Below are positions 48,480-60,229 of a stretch of DNA of 64,000 nt, one piece after another; position 1 is the first letter of the stretch, and every line of letters starts with the position of its first letter. Source of the DNA: Acanthosoma haemorrhoidale (taxonomy: Eukaryota; Arthropoda; Insecta; Hemiptera; Acanthosomatidae); contig OV884013.1 in assembly GCA_930367205.1 (NCBI GenBank), positions 88,041,333-88,105,332 on the forward strand. Direction: 5' to 3'. The position numbers were made by a program, and so were the translations under genes. The notes under the pieces were generated by a model. The model saw only the letters and a list, made by a program, of their open reading frames with translations, did not search any database and was not told where the DNA came from.

Positions 48480-48735
48480 GATCACTATTTATTTCATTAC
48501 AGCTCTCAAAACAATGTTAATGTCATTAATGTTTTTCCACAACTGATAAACACTTCTTTAATGTAATAGTACTTTCGACAGCTCTAAGCTGTCTTCTTCA
48601 GTTATCTCCAATTGGTTATGTGGGATATATATCTCATCTAATACAATAGTATATTTGTATCTACTAAACCAGGGTTGCTACATCCACGCTCCTCACTTTA
48701 CGACATAAGATGACAGCTTACAGCTGTCGAAAGCG
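48480..48735. mobile_element. Penelope-like element end with inverted hammerhead-like motifs
   Basis: On the minus strand CTGAAGA (48595-48601) is followed by a perfect 7-bp stem-loop (GACAGCT/AGCTGTC, 48577-48593) and GAAA (48573-48576), then a 3' flank containing AAAGAAGTGTTTATCAGTTG. On the plus strand AAGATGACAGCTTACAGCTG at 48708-48727 continues to GAAA (48729-48732), a diverged copy of the same motif facing the other way. Self-cleaving hammerhead motifs with CUGANGA and GAAA cores are known from the LTR-like ends of Penelope elements. Here one extra base lies between CTGAAGA and the stem, so activity is doubtful. No GIY-YIG or reverse transcriptase coding was found. Confidence 0.5.
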
Positions 48736-48839
48736 TAAGTTCAATATAGAAAAAATCATTAGTTGTACAAAGACAAAGCTGTTTTATAATTACATAACAT
48801 TCCATAATGCGGCAGTAAATTTTTTTTTTTAGAATGTTA

Positions 48840-51760
48840 ATGACATTGTATACCTAAATATTGTCGAGTCAGGAGAAAGAGACTGTACTTCTTACTGCTT
48901 AAGGGGGGCTATTGTATTTCGTCTTTATGTCTGTATCTATGTTCCGCAATAAAATGATTTAATTGATCAGAAATTTTGAAAGTATAGTACATTCCTGCAA
49001 TAGTAAAAATACTGGTCAAAAATTAAATTCTCGAAATCATCTAAAATATTAAATCTTTATTTATTTATTTTTTATTTGTTTACATTTTACAAATTTGACC
49101 AGAAGCCTCACAGAAGTGGCCTGTTCTGATCCCCAGGAGCTTTATGTCACCTGTCATATCGGAACGAGACGATTTCGGAAGATATCAACCATGCAAATAT
49201 TTAAACTTATAATACGTTTAATGAAAAAGATATTGATAAGAAAAGTCAGGTAAACAATCGTAAAAAGGTCAAAAGGGAGCAATTTCAACAGATTTCAGCT
49301 GTCGGTCGGCATTCAAGGAGTGCGTTTCGTACATCAAAATTGATAAGTCGTCAGCTGATAAATACCGGTCGGAGAATAATTTATGTGAGAAAAAATATGT
49401 AAATGTGCATTTACACTGTTATTCTTACTGTTAACAACAGTCAAATAAAACTGTATTTTATTTTCCTTACTTTACAATATTCCTACCATTACACACCACA
49501 TAAAATTTAATAAACAAAATGCATTTTATTTCCACGGAATTTCCCAAATTGTTTTAATTTCCTAACGAGGGAACGTGTATGGTAATGAGATGCGATGAAT
49601 TCAGCTCCCGCTGCGTGACCCTGAGACTCTAGTACATATTATTAATGATTGGCTGTTTATATCTAGGATGAAATGAACTAAAACACAGCGTGTGCAAATA
49701 GAACCGGAGTTAATTTCACTTTAGTATAGTGCATTAGTTCGTGAGGGCTAGCAACACTACTGAGCACACACACACGCGCGTGCGCATACAACTGCAGTTA
49801 ACACGGCGGTGTGTGTCACCAATGTAACTATTGACGTACATGTCCGCTACATTCCCCTTCATGACCGACAGCAATTGTTGCAAATTGACAGCTAATCCAC
49901 TCGGCGAATAAGGCTTTTAATAACTGTTGCATTGATGAAAACTGTGTTGGTTACCGATCTTAAGTCGACAGACAGTTCATATAAGCTTTTCACTAGGATG
50001 ATTAGAAAAATTATAGTGACTTAATTAAAGTAGTGATTTCTGATCTATGGATAATTATTACCACCATTTTTTTTATTTTATTTAAATATTTTGTAAGCAT
50101 AATTATCAGCTGACTGCTCAGCCTTGTTTTGACAATTTTTATTTCTCAGTCATATTCAAGAGTTCTAGGGAATATAAAATTTTAGCGAGCTTTATCTCTT
50201 TTGCCAACTGACACCACTCAAAAAATATATGGCCGAGAAGAACCTCATTTTATCAAGAACAATCGATTCAAAAATTTAGAGGAAATCCCCTAATTATAAA
50301 CATAACTCTAAAGTTGTGTTATGCGATACTTCAAAAACTAATTTTATTTAGTTTTTTTGAAGAAATCCTAAACCAAAAATATAAACCCCATGTTTGGTGA
50401 TCGGAAAACGATGATAAAAAGAAAATTGGAATAACAAGAATAGGGAAGAACTTACATATTATTACGCTATAAGGTGTTATATGATAGATCCCCAAATTTA
50501 TGAGATGTAAGTTACCAAAATTACAATAATATAAAATTAAAATATAGAACTCTTCTTATTTTAATTCCATTATCCCTCAGAAATTTAGTAAAAATCGTAT
50601 ATTGTAACATTCATGATATTTGAGAATATCATGGCCAGGAACCCTCACATCTGGTAAGCATCTTCCCTTATGCTCCTAGGAGTGGGGATGAGATAAAGGG
50701 GCAGTCTTAGCACAACCGTCTAGAAGAACGGACTTAGCAAGCTCCCGAATTGGCGGATACCTTACAGGAAGAGAGGAGAAGAACCAACAGCAGAAAGTAA
50801 CGTTGATTGGATTACAGGAAGATCATCGATTGGGTGATATGAATATTGTTTTTATTATGGATCCATTAAAAGAAATTGAGCTCAAATTTCATGTTTTTTG
50901 TAATTAGTAGTAAATATCCTAATTTAAAAGAAATTGAATATTTTTTTATACTTTTTGTCAGCACTCTATATAATTATAATTATTTTTTATAACCATTTTA
51001 TTTGAATATATTTCACAATTCCTAGTTTCTCAATTTATTATTAACTACTACATTAGCCTTGAGATCGGGCGATTCAATCGGAATAAATTCCTATGTCGAA
51101 GACATAAAACAATTTGAATTATAGATTTCATGACGGACCTGCTAAATTAGTTAAGGTAAATTGATCAAATAAAGTAGAAAAAGAAATGGTAAAAAATGAG
51201 GTAGCTTTCAATATATATATATGTTAAAATTAAAACCAAATTTAATTCTATTATTCTAAACAAAAATTGGCCGCATTGGTAGAAATGAACGCAACTCTAC
51301 CAATGCGTACCTCATTGACAAAGCTGTCAAAGTACTAGGAAAGTAGCAGCGTTTTTTCGTTTCTGGTTTTCTCCATTTAAAAAAGCGGGTATTTATTTCA
51401 GTACATCTTCACATATTAATTGTATTTTAGTTTCAGAAGGGCTTGGGTGTCAGGCAAATATTGGTAATGAGCCCATGTAGCACATAGTGAAATATCTCAC
51501 ACACACACTCCCTCAAATAAAAAAAAAATTGTTTAGTAATCGGAAAATTTATATACTTTCGTAAGGGGAAAAACATATCATACGTGACTCATCAATATGA
51601 ATAGTAAAACAAAAAAATAAGGCAAAACATCACAGATAATTTATTTCCTCTTACGACCACATCATCACGAGTTGCCCGTCGTATGAGTAATATCAAAACA
51701 ACCTTAAAAAGAACTTTGATGAATCTTCTCATCAGGCAGGAGGAAACCGGATTCTAGGAT
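48840..51760. other. AT-rich sequence with a few distinct blocks
   Basis: No gene was recognised. 49560-49960 is less AT-biased and contains the alternating tract at 49764-49790. 50640-50840 is a further mixed block without a coding frame. Confidence 0.35.
49764..49790. repeat. Alternating purine-pyrimidine tract
   Basis: 27 bp of strict purine-pyrimidine alternation (CA repeats passing into CG and TG steps), the sequence type that favours left-handed DNA under superhelical stress. Confidence 0.7.
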
Positions 51761-51769
51761 AAACATCAA

Positions 51770-51818
51770 GCTGAAATAAGGAAAAGGAGCTGAAATAAGG
51801 AAAAGGAGCTGAAATAAG
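51770..51818. repeat. 19-bp tandem repeat, about 2.6 units
   Basis: GCTGAAATAAGGAAAAGGA recurs at 51770, 51789 and 51808. Confidence 0.85.
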
Positions 51819-52003
51819 GCTAGTCAGTTACATATTTTAATAATTAAGTTCAGTTTTCCCCGTGCTTATAAAAGATAAAAAAAAAACCTTAACATTTGCA
51901 AGCCCTTTTTTTTTTTTTAACTAGATCATATATATACTAAGAAAACATGTTCAAAAAAAAAAGTTAATGATCCATAGTTCAATTAGTAATTTTTCGTTTA
52001 TTA

Positions 52004-52112
52004 TCAACGACATCGAGTTGGCAGCAAACGTTTCTGAGGCAGACCTCATGAAGGAAAATGAGCATCTACTTGAAGAAAGAGATAGACTAGTAACTGTAAA
52101 ATCAAAAAGTTA
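52004..52112 (+). other. Short open segment, possible ORF1 or exon remnant
   Basis: In frame, NDIELAANVSEADLMKENEH is followed by LLEERDRLV and a stop soon after. This has coiled-coil character and could be a remnant of a non-LTR ORF1 or a host exon. It is not supported by a start codon or splice sites. Confidence 0.2.
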
Positions 52113-54070
52113 ATAACCCAGTAATGACCCTACCATAACACCAGTGCCATTCACCAACTACTGCGACAACCTTGTTAGGTGCAATCGTTAAAAAACAAAG
52201 GACAATCTAAGAAAACGTGACAATAAAAAAAACTGCAACAGTAGTTTCTCAAGGAACAGCCGAACGGTGACCAATGAGATAATTGGGACAAGAACTGACC
52301 GGAACAGACTTCTAATGGCCCCTTGCCTGCTGCTGCGCTAAATGTTGGACCGAAATCCTTCAGCGGGGTAATCGGATGGTTATCGACGATAAATCGATTA
52401 TGAGCGGACTGCGTAACAGTGACCAGTAACCAGTAAAGAGTAGCTGGTTCCTCGAATATCCACCAGCAGGCTGGAACAATGGATCAGCTGATCCATGTAA
52501 AAGACTTTTATTCAAAATTATTTTTCAAATAACAATATTTTCTGATGTTACTTCAATATTTTGGAGACAAAACACCTAAACCATGCATTCAGAATTATGG
52601 TATGATACTCCTTTTTAGAAATATGGCCTCAAAAGAGGAGGACAGAAGTAAAATATTACTAGAGTGAAGAATTGTTTTTGTAGAGCAGATTTCAGTAGTA
52701 TTTCTACAAATAGCAATCATTTGTACTCATGATGCAAGAATTCGAACCAATTTTCATAAGATAACATGAAAGATATCTTATTAATTTGCTGTTGTATATA
52801 GTGTGATAGTAAATTCATAAATCAAATATATCCTTTAAATAGTATTTTTTGAGATCGATTGCAGTAAAAATTGCAAAAGAAAACAGTTAAAATATCAAAA
52901 CTTGCTCGGACGAGCTGATATATCCTATACCGAAAGCGGTATTTACGTGGTGGAGTTGTTGGCTAACAAAACTGTATTTTGTGGAAAATTATTGATTATT
53001 TCTCTTTACAGCCATTTTAAAGGATCCAGGGATTATAAGTTGTTTCCTATTTCCAATGATCAGTTTGAGACACTATTATTTGTACAAGTTGTATAATTTT
53101 CGCCGTTCTAATTAGATCACGTGTACAAAAACAAACTAATCTACTCGAAGAGCTGTACATAAATCAAAATTGACCTACATTTGAATGGATAGAGGGTTGG
53201 TATGTTGTCACCATTATGTGTTTTTTATTCAAATATCTAATCTTATTAAAAAAATAAAATTAATTTATCTCTATTTCGTGTTTATTATACAGTGACCTAG
53301 ACGATCTAGGCCAAAAGATTATTCAAACTGATTTAAATAATCAGCTTATAAAATATCAACGCAGTCGAGCTCCGTTTTTGTTAATTAAAAAAATTTATTT
53401 TTACTTGGAGAGATGAAAAAAGTGACTTGATTAGTAGAGAATGTAGATAGAACAGCAACAAGTCCCAGATTTAGAGAAAGAAAACAAAAACAACGCAGGT
53501 AAAAATCGGCAATGAAAAGCAATTTGTAATTACAAAAAAAACTTATGTTAGGGCTTGATGAAACCTTGCAATATCTTGTTAACAGTATAATTATTTTTTT
53601 AAGATTCAAGAAAAAGTGAATTCCCTGTTCATCTAGGGTTTAACATAAACGGGGTAGTATATTTTTATGTAAATGTATTATTATTTCTGAGCTCAAAGAG
53701 AGGGTCTCTACTTTTAGTAAGGTACGGTATTTAGTTCGCCTGTCTAGCTGACTGTTGATATGTTCTAGTGGTCGTAAAAATTATTTAAAGTTTAAAAGGT
53801 AATACATGAACAGGTCAAAATATTTAGTTTTTAGTATGAATGAAACATTGCGAAGTATGGGGAAAACAGATACGCTAAATTAAAAAGTATCAGGCCACGC
53901 AGGTTAACAAATAATAACTTTACGATGGTTAATGTTGAAGGAAAAGAAGAAACTAAATTAGCCTCTTAGGTTATCGTAATAGAGAAATATCCATTAGCAA
54001 TTAGTTTTCAAAAAAATGTTAATTGTAAAAGAATAATGTTGGGAAGAGAACCAAAAAAAAACAAACTTTC
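52113..54070. other. Unassigned AT-rich sequence
   Basis: The frames at 52902-53096 and 53385-53609 are unsupported. 52260-52480 is of mixed composition without a usable frame. Confidence 0.35.
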
Positions 54071-54076
54071 TTTCGG

Positions 54077-54114
54077 TACTGAGTGATCGTGAGACGAAAA
54101 ACGATCACTCAGTA
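54077..54114. repeat. Perfect 14-bp hairpin
   Basis: TACTGAGTGATCGT (54077-54090) and ACGATCACTCAGTA (54101-54114) are perfect inverted repeats around a 10-nt loop. It could be the core of a very small MITE or a stable RNA or DNA hairpin. No TA or longer target duplication was seen. Confidence 0.8.
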
Positions 54115-54502
54115 AATATGTTTTATGTGATCGTTAAAATGATTCAAAATTTCAAAGGCAACCTCTTGAAATATGCTGATTAGGTTTTAGTTTAACTATA
54201 CTTTTAAGCAACATTTATCATTTCTCATACACTAGAAATTTTCGATTTAACGTTGTTGTTTTTCTGCCCTGTTAAGAACGCACTAAAGATGCATGTTTAA
54301 TACAACCCAAGCCGGCTAAAATTTTTATTTTACAATAATTTAGCTGTTTATTTTTTTTTTATTTGCCCGAAGAGTATTCCTCAAAATTATTTTTTCACTT
54401 TTTAGGTCCTTTACGTCGTTAAAAAATGAAATTTGGTTCATAATCGATGTGAACAAATTTTAGTTGGTTAAATAAAAAAAAGGAATGTTTTTCAATTACT
54501 CT

Positions 54503-54793
54503 TTAGGCAGTTTTACACTCTAATGAAAATTTACCTGAGAAGAGTAAAGGTCGATGATGAGAAGGGTGAGGGTCGGCAGTTATACCCTCACAAGAAAGAC
54601 CACCCTGAAAATGACTCCACAAATTGGATCTATTTTTAACCCCAAAGTCCCTCAAAGGTTGCATGATGCTAGAACGAAGCTGAAGGCAGACATCTGTAGA
54701 GGACATGTTGCGAGGTCAGTGCCTGGAGGGGCAATGCTCTGCGCAAACCTATTCGGCAATGGCCATATGAGGTGTGTAGCCTGTCGCTTATAA
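54503..54793. other. Overlapping open frames, unrecognised
   Basis: Both strands are open here (minus 54503-54706, plus 54554-54793) and the composition is less AT-biased than its surroundings. The plus frame has Cys and His residues near its end (GNGHMRCVACRL). No family was recognised. Confidence 0.2.
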
Positions 54794-54799
54794 CTTTAT

Positions 54800-56040
54800 T
54801 TCTCTGTCATTTTCGATTGATTTAAAATTGATTCAGGTTATGTACATATATACGTCCGTACCACTCCTGAATAACTAGATAAGTTACATACAAAAAATCG
54901 GTTATCCTGCGCATGCAACTCATTCAGTACTAGCACACGTCATGAAAATATCGAGTTATGAAAAAATATAAATTGGAATCATTTCATTTTCACCAAAAAA
55001 ACGTTTAGTAAAGATTCACCTGTGCAGCCAAATTACTTAGATATTTACAATGGGTTCGTATAAGTACACATCAACGTAAAAAACAGTAGACGACCCTTTG
55101 CACTTGATATAATTTTTTTTATTTATTTCTGGATAATTTGTATCATTCAACTTTACAGTTTATGACCTCGTATATATAATGCGTCCTTGTAATGGCGTAA
55201 CTACTATTTTTTTTTTTTTAATTTATTCGTTTATTATACTTTTTTATGCATTTAAAAGAACTCTTGTATCATATTGCCTAATTTTTATACCATTTATTTT
55301 TCCCCTCCTAATTGATGAATGGCTTCTTGTTATTTAGAATTTAATTTTTACGTTGTCGTAGGTACTTTTCTATCTATCTATCAACTAACAACAACATATG
55401 TAAAATAAAGATAACCCAAATGTAGCCTTAGTTGGTAAAAGTAAAATATTAGGATTGGATTCTCAACAGGACAAATCAAGAGACAGTTAACTTAACTAAA
55501 ACACTGGTCCAATGAATAATGAGCTTGCAAACAACAATTATTTGTCAGCCAATGATTGATCACAACGATTTCCTCGAGAGAAAGTCACCCCGATTGTTGG
55601 CCTCAAACAGATCGTTTGGACCGCTAAGAACATGAGCGAGGCCGTTGCATAAAGCAAACGCTAGAGCTGATTGACCTAATTTCTGGCGTGAAGTAATCCA
55701 TTTTTTTTTTTTGTGAAAGAGTTTGTCAGACTTGACAGCGCTCTTAAGCCGAGAGCTGTATTTAGAGCACTCGTACAAATTGCCTGACTCTATTACACAA
55801 ATAAGTAAATTATTCATTCAAGTAGAGTTAATCACCGCTTTAGTGTCGAAGCTAGGTATCGTCCTTACCAAGAACAAAGAACCTTATGTCTTTAACAGAG
55901 TGTCTTTCTGTTCTAATATTGTGAGTCCCCTGGGCAAACTATAGGCATGGGTAAGTTGGCGTTTGAGTGTTTATATTAAGTAAATAACGTTCTTTTGTTT
56001 GTCTTATTCTTGTTAGAGGTAGCATTGACAAAATTTTGAG
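54800..56040. other. AT-rich sequence, no recognised gene
   Basis: The open frames on both strands at 55560-55944 share a modestly complex block but show no domain. Nothing else was recognised. Confidence 0.35.
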
Positions 56041-56045
56041 CCCTT

Positions 56046-56054
56046 GAGAGTCGC

Positions 56055-56085
<31 letters not shown>

Positions 56086-56528
56086 CTTAGCTCTCAAACT
56101 TATAAAATAGGATGTGGGAAAAATAAAGGAAAATTATTTTGGGCTAATGAGTGCCTTTCACTAAGGGGAGTCCCCCATTTGAAGGATGTATGAGAAGGAT
56201 ATAGGCTGTGGAATGCCTAAAGGAGGCGGGTGGAATCAGGAAGGTAGTGAGAATCCACCGAGGGTGGAGTATTATTAGTTTATAGGTGTTTGCAGTAAAT
56301 CAAACACCTATAAACTTTTTTTTTTTTTCCCCTGAGCTCTCAAACTTATAAAAATAGGATGTGGGAAAAATAAAGAAAAAATTATTTTGGGCTAATGAGT
56401 GCCTTTCACTAAGGGGAGTCCCCCATTTGAAGGATGTATGAGAAGGATATAGGGTGTGGAATGCCTAAAGGAGGCGGGTGGAATCAGGAAGGTAGTGAGA
56501 GTCTACCGAGGGTGGTAGAGAGTCGCAG
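56046..56528 (-). mobile_element. Dimeric family B 3'-end insertion with 11-bp target duplication
   Basis: The whole block is flanked by GAGAGTCGCAG (56046-56056 and 56518-56528). Inside, in element (minus) orientation, are two nearly identical units of about 190 bp (56086-56270 and 56331-56516), each beginning at the same position (the GAGGGTGG end) and each followed by poly(A) (T29 at 56057-56085, T13 at 56316-56328). They match the 3' UTR of the family B-like copy at 44862-45080. The two units are separated by a 16-bp-arm hairpin (56277-56316). Confidence 0.85.
56277..56316. repeat. Perfect 16-bp hairpin between the two units
   Basis: AGTTTATAGGTGTTTG (56277-56292) and CAAACACCTATAAACT (56301-56316) flank the loop CAGTAAAT. 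It has no counterpart in the copy at 44851-45610. Confidence 0.9.
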
Positions 56529-56539
56529 TGAAGACTTTT

Positions 56540-58830
56540 GAAAGTGCTTCTGAACAAGGAATAAATATCTTTCAGGAAGAAAAAAATAGGACGTTATTTA
56601 AAAAGACGTTTCATTGAGATTAATAAATATTAATGTCTCTCGCCGGCATAATATAATGAATAACTGCACAAGATATACAATCTATTACTTTCTGGTTATC
56701 TGTCTGCTTCCTCTCCTGTACGAGGAAGAGTAAGCATTCCTTTAAAGTTTGAGTTGGAACTGGTTTTTGAGTTATAACAAACTTTACCTTTGACCCCCCC
56801 CCCCCCAAGTTTATAATAGTGGTATACAGGCCTACCACATTTCTTTCGTCCTTATTCCGCATTTCCTTTCATAAACTGCATTTCAGCTCTTTCACCATCT
56901 TCTTAAGCTCATACAAGACAAGCCTTATTGCTCTTATCTCTTATCTGGGCCTTCCATGAAAAGTAATACTTTATTTTATTTTTTTCCTTCTTTTAGTTTT
57001 ATAAATTTTATACATGCATCAATCAACTATAAATATCATTAATTAATTTCTTGCTAAAAAAAACAACTTGAATTTATAGCAGGGTATCAAAATAACCATA
57101 AGGTCAAAACTTTTTTTTATTAACAATATAAAATTTTTGTTTTGTACCTTGAATTAAATAAACTTTATCGAGGAATTGTTACAAGCTGATTATATTTTAT
57201 AGTAATTCTACTTGGTGATAAATGCCCCCCCCCCCCAATGGCGCTATACTTAGTGGCGACCCCGTGAAAAACAATAATGGGCTATTTAAAATTTATTTAA
57301 TCTATGAATTGTAATTCAAAAATGAGTGTTTCCCTATCATATTAAATACGGTATCGAATTGAACATCTCGACGTCCTGATTAATAATATGGGATTCGCAT
57401 TTGTGCTTTCATGGATTATAATTGTCATTAAAACTGACCTTAACGAAATTCTTAATTGTCTGATGCATCAAAATTGAATTTTAAGTACAATAGAGCAATG
57501 ATACGTGATCCCACCATATCGGTATATTTGAAAGCCATTTTGATGTAACATAAAAGACCTCAGAGTATATTTTAGATGAATATAGTTTTCCAGCTGATTC
57601 GTACAAACATCAATGAACAACATCTGTTCATAGTGAGACCAAGTGGCATTGTGTCCCAAAAACTTACGAAGGACGAATCTTAAAAGGCTCAGTCTCTAAG
57701 CCTTGAAGATCGATTCAAAACGATCTTTCATTGTAGTATGAAAGGGTAAAAAAAGAAACTAGAAAAATACATCCACTTATACATTTATACTGAAGGGCGT
57801 GGAAGGATTTTCAGCCATGAGCCTTGGCAGCGAGTTGAGAAAACATTTATAGTGAAGGGAAAAGAGTTAAAACACTATCTGGAAATCAAATTTACAGAAA
57901 TAAAAACAACAAATTGTGCAAACAGTGACAAACAAATGTTATTGAAATCAGCTCGAATTACTATCCTCCGAAACAAATATTTTTTAGGAATATCTTTAAA
58001 TTCCCTTTTGCGTTTCTACCTTAAACTATAATTTATAATAAAAATATGCAATACTAGAGAAACAAATATGTACCAAATTCATGCTTTTAATCGAATTATA
58101 ATTTTTTTTTTAATGAATCATATAAACAAGAAAAAACCATTGTTAATAGTCGTCTGAGAAAAAAGTTGAAAATATATATATATACCCTTTACTGCATATT
58201 TTATTAATGTTTTCGCAGCTGATGACATTAATTAATGAGCAGAGTAACGAGGGATAAATGTCACGTTTCGCTTTAATGTGGTCGTTAATACCTGTAGCTG
58301 TAGCTACAAACGATTAATTAAACTAATGGACTTCATGATATATAAGAATAATTGATTTGTCAGGTACATTTTTACCTGATGAGGTTTTTTCACATTACAT
58401 TTACACGTATTTTAACTATAGTGCGTGGTATGGAATCATAAAAATTCGAAACATAGTTCCTTTTGACACCATTCACCCAGAGCTGTGATAAGTATAACAA
58501 ATATAGCAGAAAAATGCGAACGGTTAATCAATGCATATGACCCATAGAATACGTTAGAGGCTTGAAAAATAATTTATTGAGAGAGTTAAAAAAGGCCAGC
58601 GAATACAGGTTGATTAGAAAATATCCAGGGCTAACCATAAGCGGGTCTGATTGCAACAAAAATAAAGCAAACTTGAATCAGATCTAGTGCAAAATGGTCA
58701 TTTTCCCTCAGAGCCCATCTCACTAGCAGATGTTTCTGGCATACGAGTATGTAGATTACTTTGTGGTATATGTGATGCTACATATGTTGAGAGGATATGC
58801 GTAGAGAAAAGCTCAAGATCAGATGTCAGG
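56540..58830. other. AT-rich sequence, no recognised gene
   Basis: Contains C tracts near 56796 and 57226. The minus frame at 57468-57659 is open a little further upstream (LLRFVLRKFLGHNATWSHYE) and might be coding, but no domain or splice site supports it. Confidence 0.35.
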
Positions 58831-58845
58831 AACATATTTAATTGA

Positions 58846-59055
58846 ATGGTAGAAAAGTCATCATACGAATTATTCTGGACAGCACGCCATGGACCACTCA
58901 GAAGAGACAGCAGCTTGTTAAGGAGACTGAGGATTGGCCATACCAAGCTGACTCATCTAAACCTCCTTGTAGGACTGCAACGGCCTAATCGGGTGATAAA
59001 GCTTCAGCCCAATTTACTCAAGCAAACCAAGCAGCTAACATCATCCATTAGCTAA
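58846..59055 (+). pseudogene. Non-LTR RNase H / C-terminal remnant
   Basis: The plus frame contains RRLRIGHTKLTHLNLL, the conserved R-x-R-x-GH-x-x-LTH motif found after the RNase H-like region of I/jockey-group and related non-LTR polyproteins. The expected downstream Cys/His cluster is lost. The frame is short and isolated, so this is a dead fragment. Confidence 0.55.
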
Positions 59056-59429
59056 GAGAGATTAAGATCATCAATGATTTGAACAACTCTGAGTCATCAC
59101 CAATAACCATTGCAGTTCAAACGCCACTCTAAATATAGACAAATTTTTAAAAAATCATAGTAGGAAAGATGCATATATTTAGGAGAATGGAGTTTCAAAA
59201 ATTGCCAGATTAGGATTCATAATAGAAACACTGTTTTGAATGATTTAGATCACTGTTTAATGAACAATAAAAAGTAGCGTAAAAAAGCAGGAAAGCGGGC
59301 TCCGTCGGTCCCCAAGGGAGAAAATTGAGGCCAATTTCATCGAAACAAACGAGAAAAAAATAATACCAGAGCCCACTACCAGTCAATTTATATATTAGTT
59401 CGAGTTAGGTAACGACTCGCAAACCTTTC

Positions 59430-59480
59430 TATTGGAGTGCCTTGGTAGTCCGGTGGTTGAGATCTACTTTCTTATTCACG
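59430..59480 (+). repeat. tRNA A-box-like segment
   Basis: CTTGGTAGTCCGGTGGTTGA resembles a tRNA A box. No B box was identified downstream, so it is only a possible SINE head. Confidence 0.3.
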
Positions 59481-59624
59481 GCGAAGGAGAAATTGCAAGT
59501 CTGCAGGGCACGATCGCCCAAAGGGACTTAGTGGCCCATTTAGCAGATCTACTACCGTCCGAATAACATCCACCAATGCAATACTTCTGAACAATGCAAT
59601 AGTAATCAGGCATCGCTGTCCAGA

Positions 59625-60224
59625 ATGAAAATTGGCGGTATTTTCCCAGAAAAAGAAGGATTTCTTCTCGTAGCAACAAGATCCTACGAAAAGCACATCA
59701 GTGGGAAAGATATCTGGAAGCTGGAAAGCCTGTATCGCTTGTACAGGAGGAATGAGGAATCTGGGCACCATGATACTTCGGGCTCTCAGGTCCTGGCGGG
59801 GAAAGAGTATCTGTTCCAAATAAGATTTATCAAGCCAACTAAGGTGAATTTAAGCAACTGGCCTCCCCTCCTAGTATTAGTACCTACTACCATACCTATT
59901 AGTCTAGTCTTAAATAATAGGTTAGACATCGTAGTGACGCAGATTATAGATTTAGGAGTGCCTGTGGAATAGCAAAAAGCAGTAGCTGAAAATAAGGATA
60001 GAATTCCAGGATTTAAATGAATAATTAAGGCAAATTTGCAGATTGGAGAGTTGAGGGGTTTTCCCCGCCATCATTTCCTGCAAGGGTTTGATCCCGGAGG
60101 ACATGCTGGAATTTATTCGGATTCAAATTTCTACTACAATCGAAGAATAAAATACTACAGGGTTCAGCAAGCAACACTTTTGGGAAATCCGAGCATAGTT
60201 CGAAAATTCATTAACATTAAATAA
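59625..60224 (+). pseudogene. C-terminal remnant of a second type of non-LTR polyprotein
   Basis: The frame at 59625-59972 has FLLVATRSYEKHISGKDI and then LYRLYRRNEESGHHDTSGSQ followed by VLAGKEY. This is the pattern of a widespread retroelement C-terminal segment that normally carries a CxxC...H...C zinc-binding cluster. A second piece at 60036-60224 ends VQQATLLGNPSIVRKFINIK, matching the usual terminal QKA-x-LL...IVRKFL motif. Two in-frame stops near 59970-60020 separate them. It is a decayed element, unrelated to families A and B. Confidence 0.7.
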
Positions 60225-60229
60225 TTTGA

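Noticed and set aside
59472..59819. 115-residue minus frame
   Set aside because: It is antisense to the recognised plus-strand retroelement C-terminal remnant at 59625-60224.
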